NCBI GenBank assembly: GCA_905197585.1
Contig: CAJJZO010000061.1
Location: 1 to 9,162, forward strand
DNA length: 9,162 bases
DNA from: an uncultured Collinsella sp.
Lineage (GTDB): Bacteria; Actinomycetota; Coriobacteriia; Coriobacteriales; Coriobacteriaceae
Direction of reading: 5' to 3'
A program made the position numbers and the translations under genes. This document shows positions 7,006-9,162 of the stretch, in pieces; positions within the stretch are counted from its first letter, which is position 1; each line of letters begins with the position of its first letter. The notes beneath the pieces were generated by a model. The model was not told the DNA's origin, ran no database searches, and worked only from the letters and a program-made list of their open reading frames with translations.

Positions 7006-7076
7006 GACCGCCACCGCCGCAACGTTATGAAGCCGTGATAGATTAAGTCCATCGCAATGAATTACGAATCGCCGCG

Positions 7077-7088
7077 CATGCCGGCATG
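7077..7088. repeat. Perfect 12-base palindrome upstream of the 84-residue protein gene
   Basis: CATGCCGGCATG reads the same on both strands. It ends eight bases before the AAGGAGG ribosome site of the plus-strand gene, in the divergent intergenic region. It could be an operator half-site pair, or it may be chance in GC-rich DNA. Confidence 0.4.
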
Positions 7089-7107
7089 AAGCGCCCAAGG
7101 AGGCACT

Positions 7108-7362
7108 ATGGAGTACGGATCGTTCCAGACCGAGGAATTCGGCGACCTTCAGCGCCTGGTCGACGGACTGTTTTACGACCGCCACGCCATCGACCGCCTG
7201 GATCTGATCGTACAGGCCGAAATCTTGGACCTGGCGCCCGATCTCATGGAAATCGTGAACCTGCTACCGCCCGGCTATTACGACCGCCAGTCACTTTGCG
7301 ACCAGCTCAACTCCGCCTTGGCCGCCCACGGCTGGGGCGCCATCTACGGCACCGTGGAATAA
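7108..7362 (+). CDS. Small acidic protein of unknown function
   Basis: I do not recognise this 84-residue protein. It is the only plus-strand gene. It is supported by a full AAGGAGG (7097-7103) four bases before the ATG, and by plausible composition throughout rather than the Arg/Ser/Pro bias of shadow frames. It is acidic (many Asp/Glu, few Lys), has no signal peptide or membrane span, and no Cys pair (one Cys in total). Two leucine-rich helical stretches can be drawn (about 12-36 and 40-53). They are followed by LLPPGYYDRQSLCDQLN (52-68) and a compact HGWGAIYGTVE end. The PPG turn followed by a helix suggests a small all-alpha domain, but no function follows from that. It diverges from the aminotransferase gene across 149 bases and is followed by a strong terminator. 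Confidence 0.75.
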   Translation: MEYGSFQTEEFGDLQRLVDGLFYDRHAIDRLDLIVQAEILDLAPDLMEIVNLLPPGYYDRQSLCDQLNSALAAHGWGAIYGTVE

Positions 7363-7379
7363 ACCTAGTCATTGGGGCC

Positions 7380-7441
7380 TGTGGTCAAAAAATAGCAAAT
7401 ATGAGTACTGTTACTTTTTTAGTAACAGCGATTTTGAATTA
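7380..7441. repeat. AT-rich hairpin element, candidate dispersed intergenic repeat
   Basis: The core is an 8-base-pair stem, CTGTTACT (7408-7415) with AGTAACAG (7421-7428), around a five-T loop. It is flanked by AT-rich sequence with runs of A (7387-7392). It does not look like a clean terminator because no U run follows the stem. Its composition differs sharply from the surroundings. It resembles, from memory only, a string found between genes in Collinsella genomes. This was not verified. Confidence 0.4.
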
Positions 7442-7463
7442 AAAAGGCCAGTCTTGGCCTTTT
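7442..7463 (+). terminator. Intrinsic terminator after the 84-residue protein gene
   Basis: AAAAGGCCA (7442-7450) and TGGCCTTTT (7455-7463) form a nine-base-pair stem with loop GTCT and a built-in T run. The A run on the other side means it could also work on the minus strand. It lies about 80 bases after the stop of the small gene. Confidence 0.75.
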
Positions 7464-7565
7464 GTGTCCGGTTTTGGAAGGATGCATCAGCATTTTTCGT
7501 CCAGCCACGCAATCGTTAATGCACAGACAGAATAGATTTGTACATTATTTTTCGCGCCTAAAATG

Positions 7566-7604
7566 AAACGCCGTTTGTGACAGTACTCACAAACGGCGTT
7601 TTTT
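7566..7604 (+). terminator. Strong intrinsic terminator, possibly bidirectional
   Basis: The arms at 7566-7580 and 7587-7601 pair perfectly over 15 base pairs, with loop CAGTAC, and six T residues (7599-7604) end the plus-strand side. Read on the minus strand, the same hairpin is followed by a T-rich stretch with interruptions, so it could also stop nhaA transcription about 95 bases past its stop codon. Confidence 0.85.
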
Positions 7605-7646
7605 GGCCACTGGGGTGTCCGGCAGGTGGCAAGTACCACTCAAAAC

Positions 7647-7661
7647 CGCGTTTTACACGCG
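7647..7661 (-). terminator. Weak hairpin after nhaA
   Basis: On the minus strand CGCGT, a five-base loop and ACGCG are followed by GTTTTG, about 33 bases after the nhaA stop. The stem is only five base pairs and the T run is short, so this is at best a helper to the stronger hairpin downstream. Confidence 0.25.
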
Positions 7662-7694
7662 CTCGAGCAGGCTCTGGCGTCTGTTTCTACGCGC

Positions 7695-9053
7695 CTACTC
7701 GTTCTTGGGCGCGGGGTGCTTGCAGATCACACTCATGTAGATCATGCCAAGTACGGCCGCGGTGACAGAGCCGGCGAGAATAGCGGCCTTGGCAGCCAGA
7801 ACCTCAAACTGGGCCGTCGGGAAGGCGAGGCCGCTGATGAGAATCGACATGGTAAAGCCGATACCGCCCAGAATGCCCACGCCGGCAATCATATGCCAGT
7901 TGACATTGTGCGGCAGCTCGCAGGCCTTGAGCTTGACCAAGGCGAACGTCATGCCAAAGATACCGATCGGCTTACCCAGCAGCATGCCAAAGTACACGCC
8001 GAGCGTCACCGGGTCGGTGAGCAGCGTGCTCATGTCCACGCCCACTAGGCGAACCTGTGCGTTGACGAACGCAAAGATCGGCAGGATCACAAAGTTGACC
8101 GGCGTGGAGATCAGGCGCTCCATGCGGATGAGCTGCGGGGTCACGCGGTGCATGACGCGCTCGACTTTGGTGGTCGAGACGGTAAAGTCATGCTGGCCCA
8201 GGATGTGCGCCTCGTCGTCGTAGCGGTCATCGAGCAGCGGCAAGCACTCGCCCAGCCAATCGGTGAGGCTATCAAGCTTAACACCGCACTTGGCCGGGAT
8301 GGTGAAGGCCAGGATGACGCCAGCAAGCGTAGCGTGCACGCCGCTCTTGAACATGCAGAACCACAACAGCAGGCCCAGTACCGAATACGGGGCAAGGCGG
8401 TAATGCTGCGTCTTGTTGAGCCACACGAGCGCACAGGTCACAAGCGCGGCGGCGCCCAACCAAAACGGATTGGGGCTCTGACCGTAGAAGATGGCGATGG
8501 CGGCGATGGAGATGAGGTCGTCGGCGATGGCGAGCGTCGAGAAGAACACGCGCACGCCGTTGGGCACGCGGTTGCCCAAAAGCGACAGCACGCCCAGCGC
8601 AAAGGCAATATCGGTTGCCATGGGAATGGCCCAGCCGTTGTGCGCGCCGGCATGGTTAAAGATCAGATAGATGCAGGCGGGAACGACGACGCCGCCCACG
8701 GCCGCCAGCATGGGAAGCATAGCCTGGCGCGGGTTCTTGAGCTCGCCAACTGTCATCTCGTACTTAAGCTCAATGCCCACCAACAAAAAGAAGATCGCCA
8801 TGAGGAAGTCGTTGACGAAAAGCTCAACGGTGAGACCGGCCGCAAGGTTGCCCAGACCCACATACAGCGGGGTCTCCAAAAAGTGATGGATGGCCTCGTA
8901 GGCATCGGTGTTGGCGCAAATGACGGCGGCGATGGCGGCGAAGACCATGACGGCGGCGGAAATCGTGCCGTTCTCGGTGATGCGCTCCCAAATGTCGTGG
9001 CGCTCAAAACGCTTGCGCTCACGGACGTTGAACAGCTGCTCGGGTGCTGCCAT
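7695..9053 (-). CDS. nhaA: Na+/H+ antiporter NhaA
   Basis: An inner-membrane antiporter that expels Na+ (or Li+) in exchange for protons, serving pH and sodium homeostasis. Key residues are present: the ion-binding pair D178-D179 in LAIADDLISI, T147-D148 in ATDIAFALG of the crossed unwound helices, and K361 in GKPIGI. GVHATLAGV (238-246) and LPIFAFVNA (324-332) are family blocks. Hydrophobic segments cover the expected dozen spans. At 452 residues it is longer than E. coli NhaA (388). Most of the difference is a hydrophilic, acidic loop at about 254-310, roughly 40 residues longer than the E. coli equivalent. The ATG has AAAGGAG six bases upstream. It is monocistronic as far as the window shows, with no nhaR-type regulator beside it. 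Confidence 0.96.
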   Translation of the reverse strand: MAAPEQLFNVRERKRFERHDIWERITENGTISAAVMVFAAIAAVICANTDAYEAIHHFLETPLYVGLGNLAAGLTVELFVNDFLMAIFFLLVGIELKYEMTVGELKNPRQAMLPMLAAVGGVVVPACIYLIFNHAGAHNGWAIPMATDIAFALGVLSLLGNRVPNGVRVFFSTLAIADDLISIAAIAIFYGQSPNPFWLGAAALVTCALVWLNKTQHYRLAPYSVLGLLLWFCMFKSGVHATLAGVILAFTIPAKCGVKLDSLTDWLGECLPLLDDRYDDEAHILGQHDFTVSTTKVERVMHRVTPQLIRMERLISTPVNFVILPIFAFVNAQVRLVGVDMSTLLTDPVTLGVYFGMLLGKPIGIFGMTFALVKLKACELPHNVNWHMIAGVGILGGIGFTMSILISGLAFPTAQFEVLAAKAAILAGSVTAAVLGMIYMSVICKHPAPKNE

Positions 9054-9067
9054 GGGCGGCTCCTTTC

Positions 9068-9083
9068 ACGGGAAAGCTCCCGT
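9068..9083 (-). promoter_or_regulatory. Small hairpin next to the nhaA ribosome binding site
   Basis: On the minus strand ACGGGA and TCCCGT pair over six bases around GCTT, ending one base before the AAAGGAG ribosome site. It may influence access to that site. There is no direct evidence of regulation. Confidence 0.3.
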
Positions 9084-9086
9084 CTT

Positions 9087-9114
9087 AAAAAAGCACGGCC
9101 CGCCCAAGTGGCGG
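9087..9114 (-). promoter_or_regulatory. Possible attenuator-like hairpin and T run in the nhaA leader
   Basis: On the minus strand a five-base-pair stem (CCGCC with GGCGG, arms 9110-9114 and 9100-9104) is followed seven bases later by six T residues (9087-9092). The short stem and the gap make termination doubtful. With the second hairpin downstream it suggests a structured leader of at least 60 bases. No known riboswitch class is recognised. Confidence 0.2.
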
Positions 9115-9162
9115 CGCCGCGCTCTAACGTATTACGCTTGCATCTAGCCTACCCTGCACGAC

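Larger units (their letters stand above)
7363..7694. other. Gene-free stretch between the 84-residue protein gene and nhaA
   Basis: This 332-base region is convergently flanked by the small plus-strand gene and the minus-strand nhaA. It holds an AT-rich hairpin element (7380-7441), a plus-strand terminator (7442-7463), a longer 15-base-pair terminator (7566-7604) and a weak hairpin near the nhaA stop (7647-7661). About 100 AT-rich bases between the two terminators contain no supportable gene. Its base composition is clearly more AT-rich than the coding sequence around it. Confidence 0.8.

Noticed and set aside
7086..7442. 118-codon plus-strand frame overlapping the 84-residue gene
   Set aside because: Its Arg/Pro-rich sequence is a frame-shifted reading of the better-supported gene and runs through the hairpin element at its end.
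7482..7535. 17-codon open frame between the two terminators
   Set aside because: The GGAAGG in front of it touches the ATG with no spacing, it lies between terminators, and the peptide is too short to judge.
7537..7557. TTGTAC and TAAAAT as a plus-strand promoter
   Set aside because: The spacing is only 15 bases and the strong terminator begins about nine bases later, leaving no transcript of note.
1..9162. CRISPR arrays, tRNA or rRNA genes, insertion sequences, prophage or toxin-antitoxin pairs
   Set aside because: I looked for regularly spaced repeats, tRNA-like ends, transposase motifs and small two-gene modules and saw none.

Overview
The window is a GC-rich bacterial chromosome segment. 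Nearly all of it is ordinary housekeeping and respiratory-support genes on the minus strand. The set of genes suggests a Gram-positive anaerobe of the Actinomycetota, most likely class Coriobacteriia (Collinsella-like). The supporting signs are a Tat pore next to [NiFe]-hydrogenase nickel-insertion genes, an aspartate aminotransferase of the mycobacterial Rv3722c type, a type IA topoisomerase with a lysine-rich tail, and strong AAGGAG-type ribosome binding sites with some GTG and TTG starts. This placement comes from family knowledge and recollection, not from a database search.

Layout, read in the direction of minus-strand transcription. nhaA (9053 to 7695, a Na+/H+ antiporter) stands alone behind a structured leader. 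Next comes a gene-free stretch (7363-7694) that holds two clear intrinsic terminators and an AT-rich hairpin element that may be a dispersed repeat. The only plus-strand gene, an 84-residue protein of unknown function (7108-7362), diverges from the aminotransferase gene (6958 to 5654). A one-domain STAS anti-anti-sigma-like protein (5587 to 5273) follows the aminotransferase. After a terminator-like hairpin that abuts a candidate -10 box comes a tight five-gene cluster: tatA/B (5119 to 4541), tatC (4541 to 3750), hypA (3743 to 3387), hypB (3332 to 2649) and the topoisomerase (2594 to 3).

How the genes fit together. TatA/B and TatC form a translocon for folded, twin-arginine-tagged proteins. 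HypA and HypB load nickel into [NiFe]-hydrogenases, which are classic Tat cargo once mature. The one-base TAATG overlap of tatA/B with tatC and the 6-base tatC-hypA gap suggest translational coupling, so export capacity and nickel insertion may be made together. The topoisomerase appears to be carried at the end of the same transcript.

I do not see a convincing undescribed system. There is no CRISPR array, phage, transposon, RNA gene or defence island. The points most worth a second look are the candidate repeat at 7380-7441 and its inverted partner in the next terminator, the tat-hyp coupling, the topoisomerase's archaeal-looking core with four zinc ribbons, and the uncharacterised 84-residue protein.
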